From Liolophura sinensis (lineage: Eukaryota; Mollusca; Polyplacophora; Chitonida; Chitonidae), in contig NC_088307.1 in NCBI RefSeq assembly GCF_032854445.1, forward strand, positions 25,866,046-25,930,045: DNA of 64,000 nt, in the 5' to 3' direction. Positions within the stretch are counted from its first letter, which is position 1. Each line of letters starts with the position of its first letter. Made by a program: the position numbers and the translations under genes. The notes beneath the pieces were generated by a model. It was not told the DNA's origin. It ran no database searches and saw only the letters and a program-made list of their open reading frames with translations. Shown here piece after piece: positions 27,301 through 38,200 of this stretch.

Positions 27301-28091
27301 CTACTAACACTCCCAATGGGCTTTTCTGTCATTTTTCTTTATGGGCTTTTCTATCAACACTTTCTGTGAGCTTCTCTATCATTTCCCTGAATGGGTTTGT
27401 CTAGCAACACTCCCAACTGGCTCGTCTACCAATACATCCAATGGGCTTCTGTACCAGCATTCGCAATGGGCTTTTATCCATTTCTCTTAATGGACTTCCG
27501 AACTAATAAAAACAATGGGCTTCTCTATCATATCTCTGAATGGTAATGAAAATGTATCCACTGAAATGTAGATATGGATTTTATTCCAGTATCTGGATTT
27601 TGCTCTTCATGCAGCAAAACAGAGTTTTTTAAGAAATGGGTGTTTCAAAATGAAAAAGCAATGTATGCGTTTATGAGCTTGACAGTTCTTGCATCTTAAC
27701 CGTGTAGAAAATGTTGGCAAGATTCCTTGCGATACTTCGATCTGCCACATAGCCTATAGTGTCACAAAACTGTGAATTAACGGGGTTTCGGGTGTCTTCA
27801 GCGTTCCAGTGATGCAGCACTCGAAATATGCGGGTTTCGAATTGACCTGATAACTTCGCTATATGACAGATGTAATATTGAAAGCGACATAAATCGTGAT
27901 GTAAACGAACAGTCAAGCCAGAGTTAACGATGTCGTAATTTTCGGTTTTTGTTTCGCAGATCTACTATTTCCTTGGCCACATCGTCATGTCGTACGGACT
28001 GGCCTTTGTTGTCTCCCTTGCGTTTGAAGCTCCGATGATCGGTCTGGAGAGAGTGCTGTTGAAAAGAGACAGGAAACGGACAGAGAACTGA
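12034..28091 (+). CDS. NRF-6-like acyltransferase 3 protein, copy B (15 exons; exons 1-2 frameshifted)
   Basis: Exons: 12034-12426, 12796-12960, 13786-13876, 14534-14633, 15000-15199, 15860-16027, 17360-17456, 18974-19066, 19640-19805, 20570-20649, 21379-21501, 22257-22386, 23522-23708, 24370-24512, 27960-28091 (TGA). Exons 3-15 are in phase and give 569 residues. They include GMCVPRSCSQND, a membrane segment in exon 5, GIRFLSMSWVILGHTYG, INWALFYFHRFWR, LTPAYMLVMMVDICLFRYFG, GWYLANDMQFYVLSPLVLI, YCRIGPYLVGMAVGY and LGRLTYCAYLIHPLVILYF, the usual order of the NRF-6 acyltransferase 3 domain. Exons 1-2 are broken (separate entry), so the gene is either decaying, expressed from an internal start, or miscalled at a few bases. 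The exon 12 acceptor (TTTTTAAAAG, 22256) is weak; it was chosen because it keeps phase. Exons 4-7 align with copy A in phase and nearly in length. Confidence 0.8.
14263..14385 (+). repeat. Family A SINE fragment (3' half)
   Basis: Body and tail (CACCATAATGCTGGCAGC to CACCAATCAATCAAATAAA) in intron 3 of copy B. Confidence 0.7.
16028..17127 (+). repeat. 49-bp minisatellite spanning the exon 6 splice donor of NRF-6 copy B
   Basis: About 22 units starting exactly at the exon 6 donor (TGTCTG followed by GTGAGTATGT at 16028). The unit repeats the exon end (CACGTATGCAATCATGCTGA) plus the donor. Intact donor-like GTGAGT or GTAAGT occurs at about 16119, 16404, 16645, 16837, 16886, 17029 and 17078. 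A higher-order period of about four units is visible: the TTTTTACGGGTCACGT block followed by GGCATGCGGGAGTGTCGAAC recurs near 16510, 16695 and 16945. It is the same repeat, in the same intron, as in copy A. Confidence 0.93.
17181..17275 (+). repeat. Family A SINE head fragment
   Basis: ATTCGTGGTCTAGTGAGTAG to GCTGTGAATTCAAGAA matches the tRNA-like head and B-box region of the family A SINE. The body is absent. Confidence 0.65.
18060..18328 (+). repeat. Family A SINE with long AAAT tail
   Basis: Central body (TCATGCTGGCTTCCTCTCGG, GGATGATCGTGGGTTTCCCC, CCGCCGTCGTATAAG) and tail are present, ending in about 12 AAAT units. The head is degraded. It lies in intron 7 of copy B. Confidence 0.82.
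19985..20130 (+). repeat. Family B'-like SINE fragment
   Basis: AGCACTGAGAGGTTAGAG through GACTGGTTGGCTCGGTGTCA matches, in opposite orientation, the body of the elements at 23828-24122 and 49795-50110 and, in the same orientation, 59400-59632. Confidence 0.55.
20690..21290 (+). repeat. 42-bp minisatellite in intron 10 of copy B
   Basis: About 14 units with core AAGATTGTTTTTTGATCTTG, ATGGTATAGTGATGGT, TTTCGC. The array starts about 40 bases after the exon 10 donor at 20649. The unit is 14 codons long and lacks stops in several frames on both strands, giving false open frames of 180-199 codons. Two units carry an insertion TTATAC. Confidence 0.94.
21590..21728 (+). repeat. Family A SINE, internally deleted
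   Basis: GTCATGCTGGCCTCCTCTCC to ATGGTCGTGGGTTTCCGCC, then a jump to AAGTGAAATAATCCTGAGTA and the tail. It is immediately followed by a second, nearly full copy. Confidence 0.78.
21734..22013 (+). repeat. Family A SINE, near full length
   Basis: Head GGGGACCTCCGTGGCTGAGA, B-box-like GAGTTCAAGTCCAGC, body and AAAATAAATAAAA tail are all present. It lies in intron 11 of copy B. Confidence 0.87.
22465..22610 (-). repeat. Family C SINE fragment
   Basis: It shares the tail side with family A but has a distinct body containing ACCACCGACCTTTGGTAAGT. The same body appears at 49510-49630, with a related reverse fragment at 63280-63390. Confidence 0.55.
23828..24122 (-). repeat. Family B' SINE
   Basis: On the plus strand it begins GCTTGGAGTTTAACGTCGTA and ends with a tRNA-like stretch (CCCAGGTTTGATCCCGGAGT, CTTACCATTAGGACACCGA), so it reads head to tail on the minus strand. 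It lies in intron 13 of copy B. Confidence 0.7.
24905..27541 (+). repeat. 25-bp minisatellite, 2.6 kb, in the last intron of copy B
   Basis: Roughly 100 units of AATGGGCTTGTCTACC plus AACACTCCC. The ends are diverged (units with ATCATTTCTCTT); the middle (26330-27260) is very homogeneous. A 150-bp higher-order block (six units) is repeated three times nearly identically from 26266, 26416 and 26566. Sequence at about 25310-25508 recurs at about 27345-27541, so the homogeneous core is flanked by direct copies. Because 25 is not a multiple of three and the unit lacks stops, all three plus frames stay open; these are not genes. Confidence 0.95.
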
Positions 28092-28228
28092 CAGAAAACA
28101 GACAGAATATATAACACAGCTATTCATTACGAATGGCTTTCATGCCATGTTGGTCAAGTACTGACAAATCAGTGAATAGAAGGACAAAGAGTAAAAGAAG
28201 TTCTTTATTGTGACTGAGTTTGATTCCA

Positions 28229-28251
28229 CCCCCCCCCCCCCCCCCCCCCCC
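28229..28251 (+). repeat. Poly-C tract
   Basis: A run of 23 consecutive C bases 140 bases after the copy B stop codon, probably in the 3' UTR. Confidence 0.95.
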
Positions 28252-28497
28252 AAACCGCTGTTTAAGAAAAGTTTTGCACTCTTCAGAATTTAAGCTTCAC
28301 TGCAATGCTCAGTTCATTTCCCATATACACCTATTAAAGGGTATATCCAATATATCCACAAATTATTGTCGAAAGGAGCCGATACCGTCAAGGTATGTTT
28401 GACATACAATTAAGCCACAATTGTAAAAACCAGGAGGCGTCCATTGTATAGTTTACAGCTTATAATTAAATGTGAAAATGTGGATTGTTTTATAGTA

Positions 28498-28503
28498 AAT
28501 AAA
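28498..28503 (+). terminator. Candidate poly(A) signal of NRF-6 copy B
   Basis: AATAAA about 407 bases after the stop codon. It fits a normal 3' UTR length; chosen by position only. Confidence 0.4.
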
Positions 28504-29880
28504 GTGCTCCCTATATATGCCAAATTTGTGTTACATTTGTACTTTCACCATTTCGTCTGTATCATCCAACGAGACATCATCAGGACATGGCTGAAATTTT
28601 GCCGTTGTGCCATTAAGCCATAATCACTCATTCCAACGAGAGACATTTTTAACAAATTATTGTCGATAACTGAAGAAATGACCCCAATTTTGCCCTTGTG
28701 ATACACGTATGTTGTAAAGCATAATATTCTGATGTCAGTTACTAACAAGTTATATACATGCTAGCCGCTGTGCGGACGATCTATTTGCTATCTCAGACCC
28801 GCTGTAGACCAACCACTGCATGGGATATCTTTATACATTTGATTAAATCTTTTTTTAACGCCATATTCGACAGCTTTTTTTTTTCGCTTATACGATGACA
28901 GACAGGTTTACGGGTCAGGTTAATAAATAAATTGAAAAAAAAGAACATGGGCAGTTGGGACTGAGAGCAGGGCAAAATATGAACTGGAGCAAATTCGTTT
29001 GTTTATTTTTGCATACATTGGTCTCTGGTTTAAGTATGTGTTTTGGGAAGAAATTTTAGGTTCGAGGTCATCGGTTTTGAACAGCAAACTTGTATAAACA
29101 TTGTGATGCACAGAGTGCTCCATATTGGTGGGTGACAAGTTCTCTTCAAAGACGTTAGACTGTGCCAACAATCACACGAGTATTGGGACTTATTGTCACC
29201 AATGGGCCCCCATACATGGCGTGCTAGTGCTGTAAGTTCAAGACCAGCTATTGCATGACGGTGGATGACAGTGGAGGTGCCAGCATGACAAGCAGTGTCG
29301 TGGGTTTTTAGCAATGTTCCCAAGTTTCATTGAACCTTCAATTAATCTTGGTTTATTTGTACAGGAATGTTTGTAGATCTGCCCTTTTGTCTTTGTAAAG
29401 TGTTCACAGTATATTTTTCGCAAAATTGTACGTATGTATTGGCCTACAGAGACATTATACAACGCCAATATAGTAAATTTAGATTGTCCAACAAATGTCA
29501 AAATGAAATCCACTATATGGAGTGAAAATGAAAATGCAAAAAGGCCTTTATTAATAGATAAACGATTGCTCAAATATAGATGGAGTTATATTTGTAATTT
29601 AGATATTATATAATAATATAATCTATGCAAATATTAAACCATTCAGACATCATCATACAATGAAAATGGCAGATGGACATCGCATGACGCTGGTTTCACC
29701 GCTATGCGATCATGCATACATGCACATTTCACGATTGGTCCCATTATTAACAGAAAAAGAAAAACAAAACAACTATCTTCACTAACTTACATTTTAATAA
29801 TTTGCCCTTTGTGGCGAAAAGGATTTTTTGCAAGTTACGTTGCACATGATTAATACTTTGAACGCTTTAAGTAGCCTGCA

Positions 29881-30049
29881 GGGGGCCTCTGTGGCCGAGA
29901 GGGTTAGCACACCAGCTCGGCGCAATGACCCAGGAGCCTCTCACCGATGTGGGCGCTGTTAGCTCAAGTCCAGCTCATGCTGGCTTCCTCGCGACGTACA
30001 AGTAAAATATTCTCGAGTACGGCGTAAAACACCAATAACATAAGTAATA
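29881..30049 (+). repeat. Family A SINE, internally deleted
   Basis: Head GGGGGCCTCTGTGGCCGAGA with B-box-like AGCTCAAGTCCAGC, then a jump from GGCTTCCTCGCGACGTAC to AAGTAAAATATTCTCGAGTA and the tail. Confidence 0.8.
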
Positions 30050-31159
30050 AATGCGCATAACCATCTGCTTCTGTATAGGAACTGAATGGTACATTTAAAT
30101 TTAAGTAGCACATTCTAACCAAACATTGAAGAACTAATTTAATTTACCCTGTTTGATGGATAAGATAAATTTTTGAAGATTGGTACGGTGCTCCATAATA
30201 CAGATCTCGAGAAATATAGGCCTGTATGTTGTATAAATGGTCAGTGAAATATCCAATCCTAATCCACTCAGAAACAAGTTTTGCCAGAAAGCAACTATCA
30301 TGTCTCAGCGCGAAAGTTTGTCACGCATGCTAAATGTATGAATAAAGTGCGGAAATATCATGTCAAACACATGTAAGCTACATGTACAAACAGTTAATGA
30401 CTCCTCGTCCTGATATGACTAATTGTCAAGTACGATGTAAAACCCCCAAAATATATACGCACACTTAACTGGTCAAATACGGCCTTTTGTCAATTTACCA
30501 AAGTTAAGGTTTGTTATGATTCAGTTCATGTGTAGATAGAAACAATTTGAGTATTTGAATCTAGATGTCCAGGCGCTCAAAGGTAAATTTCATTATACTA
30601 TGCTGCTGATCATTACAGTACCTGTTTTCATAAAGTTACACTATTTTATCAGGGCAGAGGACTTCATGATATAACTGGTCATGTATGTCGCTTTCCGGAT
30701 TGATGTGTTGATCAAGCATTTTAACATAACTACTCACGCTTGTAGTGGCGAGCAGTCACGCTTTCCTGTTGTTGTGACATTTGGAATAGTCTTATCAGCA
30801 AAACCAAATTAATAATATAGCGGCGAACTGAACTGATTAAATGTAAGTGTCATTCTTAATTTTCCAAACAAAACTTTCTATGTCTGAGTTAATTTGTGAC
30901 AACAGTGCGACGATGGCGTTGGAGACAGGATTGCTTTCAGATAAGACAAGCTGAACAACAACGACAGCATGTTATTGATCTTATGATAAAATGAAATGCA
31001 AAGACTTTATTGTAATTAAGTTTTCATATTAATGACCTATATGGTGTATGTCCGTCAGCTGTTAAATCATTTCAAACAATTTAGAAGTAATTATTTTCGT
31101 TCACTACAGTTTAAATATTCATTAATAATATATGTTATACAGTCACTAGTGTGTAAGTG

Positions 31160-31414
31160 TGTAAGCCGAGTTGGAATTTCAGGAGTCTCGCGAGTTCACG
31201 CAGGTATGGATGAGACAGGCCGGGTGAGGGCTCTTGCTAACTGTTGATGCTAAGAGATGTGAATTTATGGCAGCTGCTAACGGCACTGTTGGGCCAACAG
31301 TCTAACAAGTAACCCAAAACCTCATCTTTTAGCTGCTTAGATTACGAGAGCTCTCACACTGTCTCACTCATATCTGCGTGAACTCGAAGGACTCCTGAAA
31401 TGCCAACCAGGCTT
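31160..31414. repeat. Foldback (large inverted repeat) element
   Basis: The left arm (about 31162-31260, AAGCCGAGTTGGAATTTCAG, GAGTTCACGCAG, GAGACAG) is complementary at roughly 75-80 percent to the right arm (about 31321-31414, CTGCGTGAACTCGAAGGACT, CCTGAAATGCCAACCAGGCTT), with a loop of about 60 bases. The left arm holds TCTCGCGAGT (31186-31195). It could be a non-autonomous foldback transposon. Confidence 0.75.
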
Positions 31415-31529
31415 GTTATAGGCTGTAGGGTCCATTTCAGGAGATTTGGTCTGAGCTGCAGGCCTAGCCTGCATTGGGACTTCCATACTTACGTTTTTGT
31501 CACTGTGCATTCTGACACTACAGATTGTT

Positions 31530-31722
31530 CATTTATTTATTTGATTGGTGTTTTACAATGTACTCAAGAATATTTCACTTATACGATGGCGGCCAGCATT
31601 ATGGTGGGTGGAAACCGGACAGAGCCCAGGACCATCCGCAGGTTCTGGAAGACCATCCCACATATGGCCGGAGAGGAAGCCAGCTTGAGCTGGTCTTGAA
31701 CTCACAGTGACCGCATTGGTGA
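31530..31722 (-). repeat. Family A SINE, 5'-truncated
   Basis: Tail GATTGGTGTTTTACAATGTA, body and B-box-like region are present up to GACCGCATTGGTGAGA. The head is missing. Confidence 0.82.
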
Positions 31723-32184
31723 GACACTACAGACTGAGCATTGAACGTATCAGCCATAATCAGAGGAGAGGTAATCTCCTCATCCCAATCTATAAACTCT
31801 AAAATGAGTACATAAGTCACTTTCACATTTCTGATGCCCACCATGTTTTTAGCAGAAATGTCACAAGATCTTGCATTACACTGGAGGTGGGTGCTAATTT
31901 TTGCTCAACAGCCTATACTTAACCTAGCATTGGCATGCTTACCACATTAAATATCTGTTCATTCTCCATTGGAAATGATGTTCCCATTCGCACCTTACAG
32001 TAAAAGCAATGGAGAAACTGAAAATGCCAAGTAGAAAGTGTTATTTTGAAATGTTGCCATATTGGCCGTGGAAAGCAGCTCAAACTTCAAAGGCCACTGT
32101 CTGAGACTGGGTGCTAATTTGACCTTGGGTGCTCCGTTGTGGCGAGTGTGGTGATGCATATTCTAAAATGCGAATGTCGCTTAT

Positions 32185-32186
32185 TG

Positions 32187-32217
<31 letters not shown>

Positions 32218-32219
32218 TT
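32185..32219. repeat. TA then GT microsatellite before a possible splice acceptor
   Basis: About nine TA units followed by GTGTGTGTGTTTTAG. The final TTTTAG looks like a 3' splice site 13 bases before the DUSP12 ATG, suggesting an upstream 5' UTR exon. Confidence 0.6.
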
Positions 32220-32233
32220 TAGCGAGGAGAAAC

Positions 32234-35200
32234 ATGAGTGGGGAGGTCACAGGTCTGGACATGAACGAGGTGTTAGAGAAGCTGTATCTGGGAAGTGAGA
32301 TGGCAGTGGATGCAGAAGAGCTGCGTAAGCTAGGGGTGACGCACATTCTCACAGTATGCCACAGGCCTCTACCTACGGAACAACATGCAGGCTTCAAGTA
32401 CTTGTATGTGTCGGCCAATGATGTCGAGGACGCTGACCTCTTGACTAGACTGTCTGACTGTTTCAGGTTCATCGAGGAGGGGCGTCAGCAGGGCGGGGTG
32501 CTTGTGCACTGGTAAGGGAATTTTCAAGCTGTGCCAAGTATTCATCGTAATTCCTTTAGCCAGGGATGTTGTCACGGTCAAGTGTTCAAAACCTTTGTCT
32601 TTCAAACACATTGAAAATACATGCATACATACATATGTGCAAAGATTCCTTCCTTTTGTTTATCAGGCATGGGAATTTTCCAGTAGTTGGCTATTTCAGA
32701 CTTTTTTGTTTAAATTAAAAAAAACAAAACAGCTGATTTTGTCGGAACAGGTGATTTCTTATGTAATTTGGAGGTAAGGTGAGGTATTTTCAGACACTTG
32801 TTGAATTTTCTGACTATTTTGTTGCCATCAGTTCCCATGCGTGCTTTGTGAAATGTGCAAAAAGTACCCTGCAATTTGATTTGAACATACAGCGAAACGA
32901 TCGTATGATGGTTTCATTTTCAGTTCATCTGTTTGTTTTAGTGTTGCTGGACTGTCCAGAAGTGCGACTGTGGTGATTGCATATGTCATGATGAAGACAG
33001 AACACAGAAGCCTGGATGAGGCCCTGGACTTTGTGTCCTCAAAGCGGCACTCAATCAAGTATGTGGACATGTGTAGCTATTCCCTTCAGCTCAGTTGGTA
33101 GAGTTCTAGATTTCACATGTGGAGATCTGGGTTCAAATCTCAGTGTTCCACAAGGCTTAAGGCTTTTGAATGTGTGTGTTTCCTGAGAGAGGGGAGGCTT
33201 GAAGTTGGAGGGGTCAAGTGTAAAAGGAACAGCTTGTTGCACACTAGCAGAAATTACTCTGTAGCATAGTTGGTAGAGTGCTTAATTTTGGATGTGAAGA
33301 TCCAATTACAAATCAAGGTTTGTCATGGGGAGATAATCCTTTAGCTATTGTACTGGTGCTGTGACCGGACAGAGTCCAAGAAGTGGGATTCTCTGGGTCT
33401 GTGAATATGTCTTGGTATAGAGGATGATTTAAGCAAGAGTAGTGTAAAGAGTGTAGCTTTGCAGTGTCGAAACCAAAAGTACATGTTGCTAGTTGAATTC
33501 CCCTGGAGCTTAGTTTATGTACATATATACTGTATATGTAGTGCTGCATTACTGAAGAGGAAGTCTGAGCTCAAATGCCCGAAGGATTTCATCAGAAGGA
33601 CTGAAGTTGATAAAATGCTGGCTGACAAAATCCTGGCATGTAGCGCACAAATCACAATATATATATGAATACTTGATAGTGGCCATGCTGAGCTAAAATA
33701 CATGTGCGTACGGATGGACCCGAGCTCTTTAGTGCCTGGAGGTAATATTGCATACATGTAGCCTCAGCAGATCTCTGTGTTCACCTTGCAGTGTAATTTT
33801 GAATCCAGATATCAGAGGCTTCTTGAATTCTGTCATCTCATTGGCTTATGAACCACAGATTTACATGTAATTTGAATATACCATAAATGACCGTGTAAAT
33901 TTCGTCCGTGACTAACTTGCCCATTTTTCTGTTGATTTGATTTTAGAAATGTGTTTTGAGATATTCTACTGGAATTGTTTCAGCACCAAAAACTAATATT
34001 TTGTGACACTTATTTTCCTCTAAAAATGTACTTTTGTGGTCAAAATTTGAGGTCATTTAGGGTAAGCTCGCAATATTCCAACAACGTGAGAGATACAGCT
34101 CTTTTGTTCAGAGGGTTTTCTGTCACTGGAGTCCTGTTAGTTCTCAGAAAAAGACAGAAAAAAATGTTAGTATAGGGATAATAACTAGGGATGTTTCGAT
34201 AAAGGACTATAGACAATGGTCTTTCATTTCCTGTGTAACTGATCTGACAGAGTTTTCTTTTGTAAAGTGCTCAGTCATTGGTCATATTCAAAAAGAAAAA
34301 CTGACATCATAAAACATTGTTATGTTAAAAAGAATGGGCGTATGCATGAAGTGTGTAAATTTTACATGTAGTATGTTTGTATTGGTATGTAGTGATTCTG
34401 TATTTTACTTAAAATTCTGTCCATGACTACTGTGTTTTCTCTAAAATTTGAGGCACTCACTAACAGATACCCTGAAATAAGTGGGAAAATCACAACCATC
34501 TCCCTGGAAGCATTCACAAAACCTGTGATATCGGCATACATGAGTGAACCCTGGCCTATGGCAAACTCTTTCCAAAGAGCTTACATTGGTTTACAGTTAC
34601 AAGGCAACTCACTGTACAAGGCAACATGTCATTTCTCAGCACACACACTGTTTCAAAGAGTATATCGTTTATTTTGATTGATTGTTATTGATCTTAGAAT
34701 GGTCTTCTGAGATTTTTCTTGATGATATGATACTATATAGGGCCAAAAGTAACAATTCATCACCTTTGTTTTCCTCTTCAAATTCCCATTGTCAGGTTAA
34801 TTTTTCAGGCAAATCCTGTAACTACAACTGAACCATTTGCATTATACATTTTCTTCCGTCAGACCAAACTTTGGATTTCTAGAGCAACTGCACTTGTTTG
34901 AGGCCATGGGAAGTGAAGTCAACCCTCAACACCCTCACTATGTCAACTACAGAATTCAGATGCTCGCGCTCAAGGTCCAAAGGGGAGGTAACCATGACTG
35001 CATATCAAAGCATGTACTGTATTGCACCTTTTGCCTGTATGTAAAAATGCATATTCAGAAGCACCTAAGAGACTTAAAATAATGCTTTTGATGCCAACAC
35101 ATAAGTTTTTTCTGATAGGGAACTAATCAAACTTCTCCCAAAATTCCCAAGTGGCCCTACAACGGGGATGATTCATTTAGAATCAAGCAAAATGTGTCAC

Positions 35201-38200
35201 TTCAAAAATGTTAAAATCTATGTAGAATACAGTACATGGATTCATAAACATGAAATTGTTTATCTCCATTTCCAGACACGCATACATATTGAATATCTAT
35301 TTAGTAGTGTACTATTACAAACTAGTTTACTTACTGTTTTCCCCTATATTTTACTGCGGATGGTCGTGGGTTTCCCCCGGGTTCTGCACGGTTTCCACCC
35401 ACCATAATGCTGGCCGCCGTCGTATAAGTGAAATATTCTTGAGAACGGCGTAAAAAAACACCAATCAATCAATCAATCCTATATTTTAAACTTCAGAACT
35501 GAAAATACTGGAAACATACCCTTATTCTTCAACCGCCTCTGTAAATAATGAGAGATAACAATGATAATAATAACCAATATTTTGAAACATTATGAGAGAA
35601 CTACATGTAAGGGGTGTAGAGAAATAACGTACACAGTTTTATGAAGCTTAAATCTTTTATGGCACAAACATGTCATTTTTAGTGCCATTTTTACCATAAT
35701 TGTTTGCATAAATTGTCCACACTGTAAACTGTCCACAAGATTTACAGTGAGTGAGCGAGTGCTTGGGGTTTAACGTCGTACTTAACAATTTTTCAGTCAT
35801 ATGACGATGAAGGAATCATTAGGGTGCATGTATGTGTAATGTGCCTCCTTGTTGCAGGACGGATTCCCACCTCTCTTTTATCTAGTGCTGCTTCACTGAG
35901 ACGACTTACCGAAGGCAAGTAAGCCACCCTGCCCGAGCCATTATACTGATACGGGTCAACTAATCGTTGCACTATCCCCTTCTTGCTGAACCAAGCAAGG
36001 AAACTACAACTTCCTCTCTTAAGATCTTAGGTGTGACCCGACCCAGGATTGACTCTGGATATTCCACTTCCGAAGCAGACGCCCTACCAGCTGAGCCATT
36101 GGGGCCGTGAAGATGTACAATAACCTAGATAATAAATATTTAAAACTGTATCTAGCTAAGGATATATTTTCACTGTAATTCCACCTTGCTGTTTCAATTC
36201 CACCATGTGTAGCAATTGTTTGAAATAATGTGATTGATGTTGGTTATTTTTTCAGCAAAGGTCAATGAGATTCTGGGTGACCTACATGAAGATCCATTAC
36301 AACAGTCTCGCTCAGGTCAACAGAAAGCAAGCTCATTCTTCAAATGTCGCAAATGCAGGTAAATGTACAACTGGCATTTTAACCGTGCTTAAAGAAAAAG
36401 AACAGCCAGCCTTCATCTGTTCATTTGGTCAAAACCTCATTCTCTGTGTACATGATTGGCCTCTGACCCCTGAGGCCTCAAGTCTCAGATACAGTTCTCA
36501 TTTTGTGTGTGAATATCTGGCCAGCCAAGAGCTGGCTTACTCCAGCTGTCAGACTCTGGACCAATGAGGTCCCATGTTTGAATCAGGAAACTCAGGGAAG
36601 CTTGTCTGGTATCTGGCCAAGAACGGTGGTTTCCTCAAGTACTTTGATTCCTTCACATATAATCTTGGCTGCAGTCACATCACTGAGCACAGCACTAAGT
36701 ACATCAGTGGCCTTGTACGGTAATACTTCAACCATTTTGCATGTTTGTAAGGTGTTTATTGGGACAAATTCTGAGGGCATTATTTTGTTTAGCCTGATGA
36801 AATTATTTTTTTGCGAAGCCTTGACATTGATTAATTCAACTAATGTAGTTTTGTCTCAAAAATGAAATTAAAATACAGTGTATGCATAAATTGCACTGAA
36901 AGTCTTTTTTTCTTTTAATTATTTGTATGTGACTGTGGAAGTGAAATATTGATGAATGTGCCATTTAGCCAAAGCAAATAGTTATAATAATTATATTATA
37001 ATAATTATAATAATTATAATTATCACAATATACAATAAATGTTTCAGACGGCCTTTATTCAGAAGGTCAGGAATCTTACCACATTCCCAAGGAGCAGGAG
37101 ACGCTGCATTTGATTGGAGAAGCCAGCAGTCAGCTAGAGGAAAACACAGTCTCATTGGTCAAGAGGAACTGTGTCAGAGGTCATTGTTCATAGAGCCTGT
37201 TGAATGGATGAGGAACGATATCCTGGCCATGGAGGGAAAAGTAAGTGTGGTATGTGTGTTCAAAACCGACCTTGGACAGGGTATTTGTAGAATCCGTTGC
37301 TCTTACTGCTCGTGGGGCCTTGGTAACAATATAATAAAGTCGCCAATCACGCACATGGTCGCTGGACTTCCACCAGTATGGTTTGCATATCTGCAGGTTA
37401 CATGTGAGAAAGCTTTTAAGTAGCTTGACAAAGCATGGGTATGGATTTAAAAAAAAAAAACCCAGTAAAATCAAAATCAAATCAAACTTTTGGAAAATTA
37501 TACTTGTAGATTCAAACCAAACTGATGTGTGATTTGCTCCTGGTCTAGGGATATGCTATGTCAGTGAAATGACATCTTGTATTCAGTTTTGTGCCGGCAT
37601 AAATTGCTTTCAGATGTGCATGGTTTTCTATCACGTGACAAACATTATTGTAGAAAAACATATAAATAGCTGTATAATGGAAAACCCAACTTCACAAAAG
37701 AACCTGAATGGAAATTATTGGTTTTCTTTCAGATTATCTGCCCAAAGTGTTGTGCCAAGCTCGGTTCCTATAATTGGTTTGGTAAGTTTAATAATAATAG
37801 TACATGCATGTATTTCCGTTATTAAAATGCGTAGTTTTCTTTTCCTTGATTTATGTGCATAAGGCCTTTTTGTGGAATACCACGGGTTTTACCATTTTTT
37901 CGCATTGAATTTTATTTATTTATGTGATTTTTGGGGTTTTTTTTTTTGATTGGTTTTTAAAGCCGTTTGCACGAATTTATCACTAAGTTCGTCAGCAGTC
38001 AGGTTTATGGCTGGAGGGAACTGAAATGCCTGGAGTAAATCTATACCCCTAACCGTGTACCCGACAACCCTCCTGACTTAAGTAAAGCTGCAGGCGAATC
38101 AGCCATGTGGAATTCAGTCCTGCTGATTGCATGTGGCAAGAACAGTACTGCCATGTGGAATTCAGTCCTGCTGATTGCGTGTGGCAAGAACAGTACTGCC

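Larger units (their letters stand above)
28092..32233. other. Intergenic region between NRF-6 copy B and DUSP12
   Basis: No exon recognised. It contains the likely copy B poly(A) signal, a poly-C run, two family A SINEs, a foldback element, and a TA/GT microsatellite abutting a possible 5' UTR splice acceptor just before the DUSP12 ATG. Confidence 0.65.

Noticed and set aside
26266-27369. Overlapping 142-217-codon frames with MGLSTNTPNG-like repeats
   Set aside because: A 25-bp unit without stops leaves all three frames open; this is a minisatellite, not a repeat protein.
32129-32233. In-frame extension of DUSP12 upstream of the chosen ATG
   Set aside because: The extension translates a TA/GT microsatellite and a splice-acceptor-like TTTTAG; DUSP12 proteins begin near the chosen methionine.
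33080-33165. Possible tRNA gene (CTCAGTTGGTAGAGTTCTAG, GTTCAAATCTC)
   Set aside because: It has a tRNA-like box A and B, but the acceptor arms do not pair convincingly; more likely an old SINE head.
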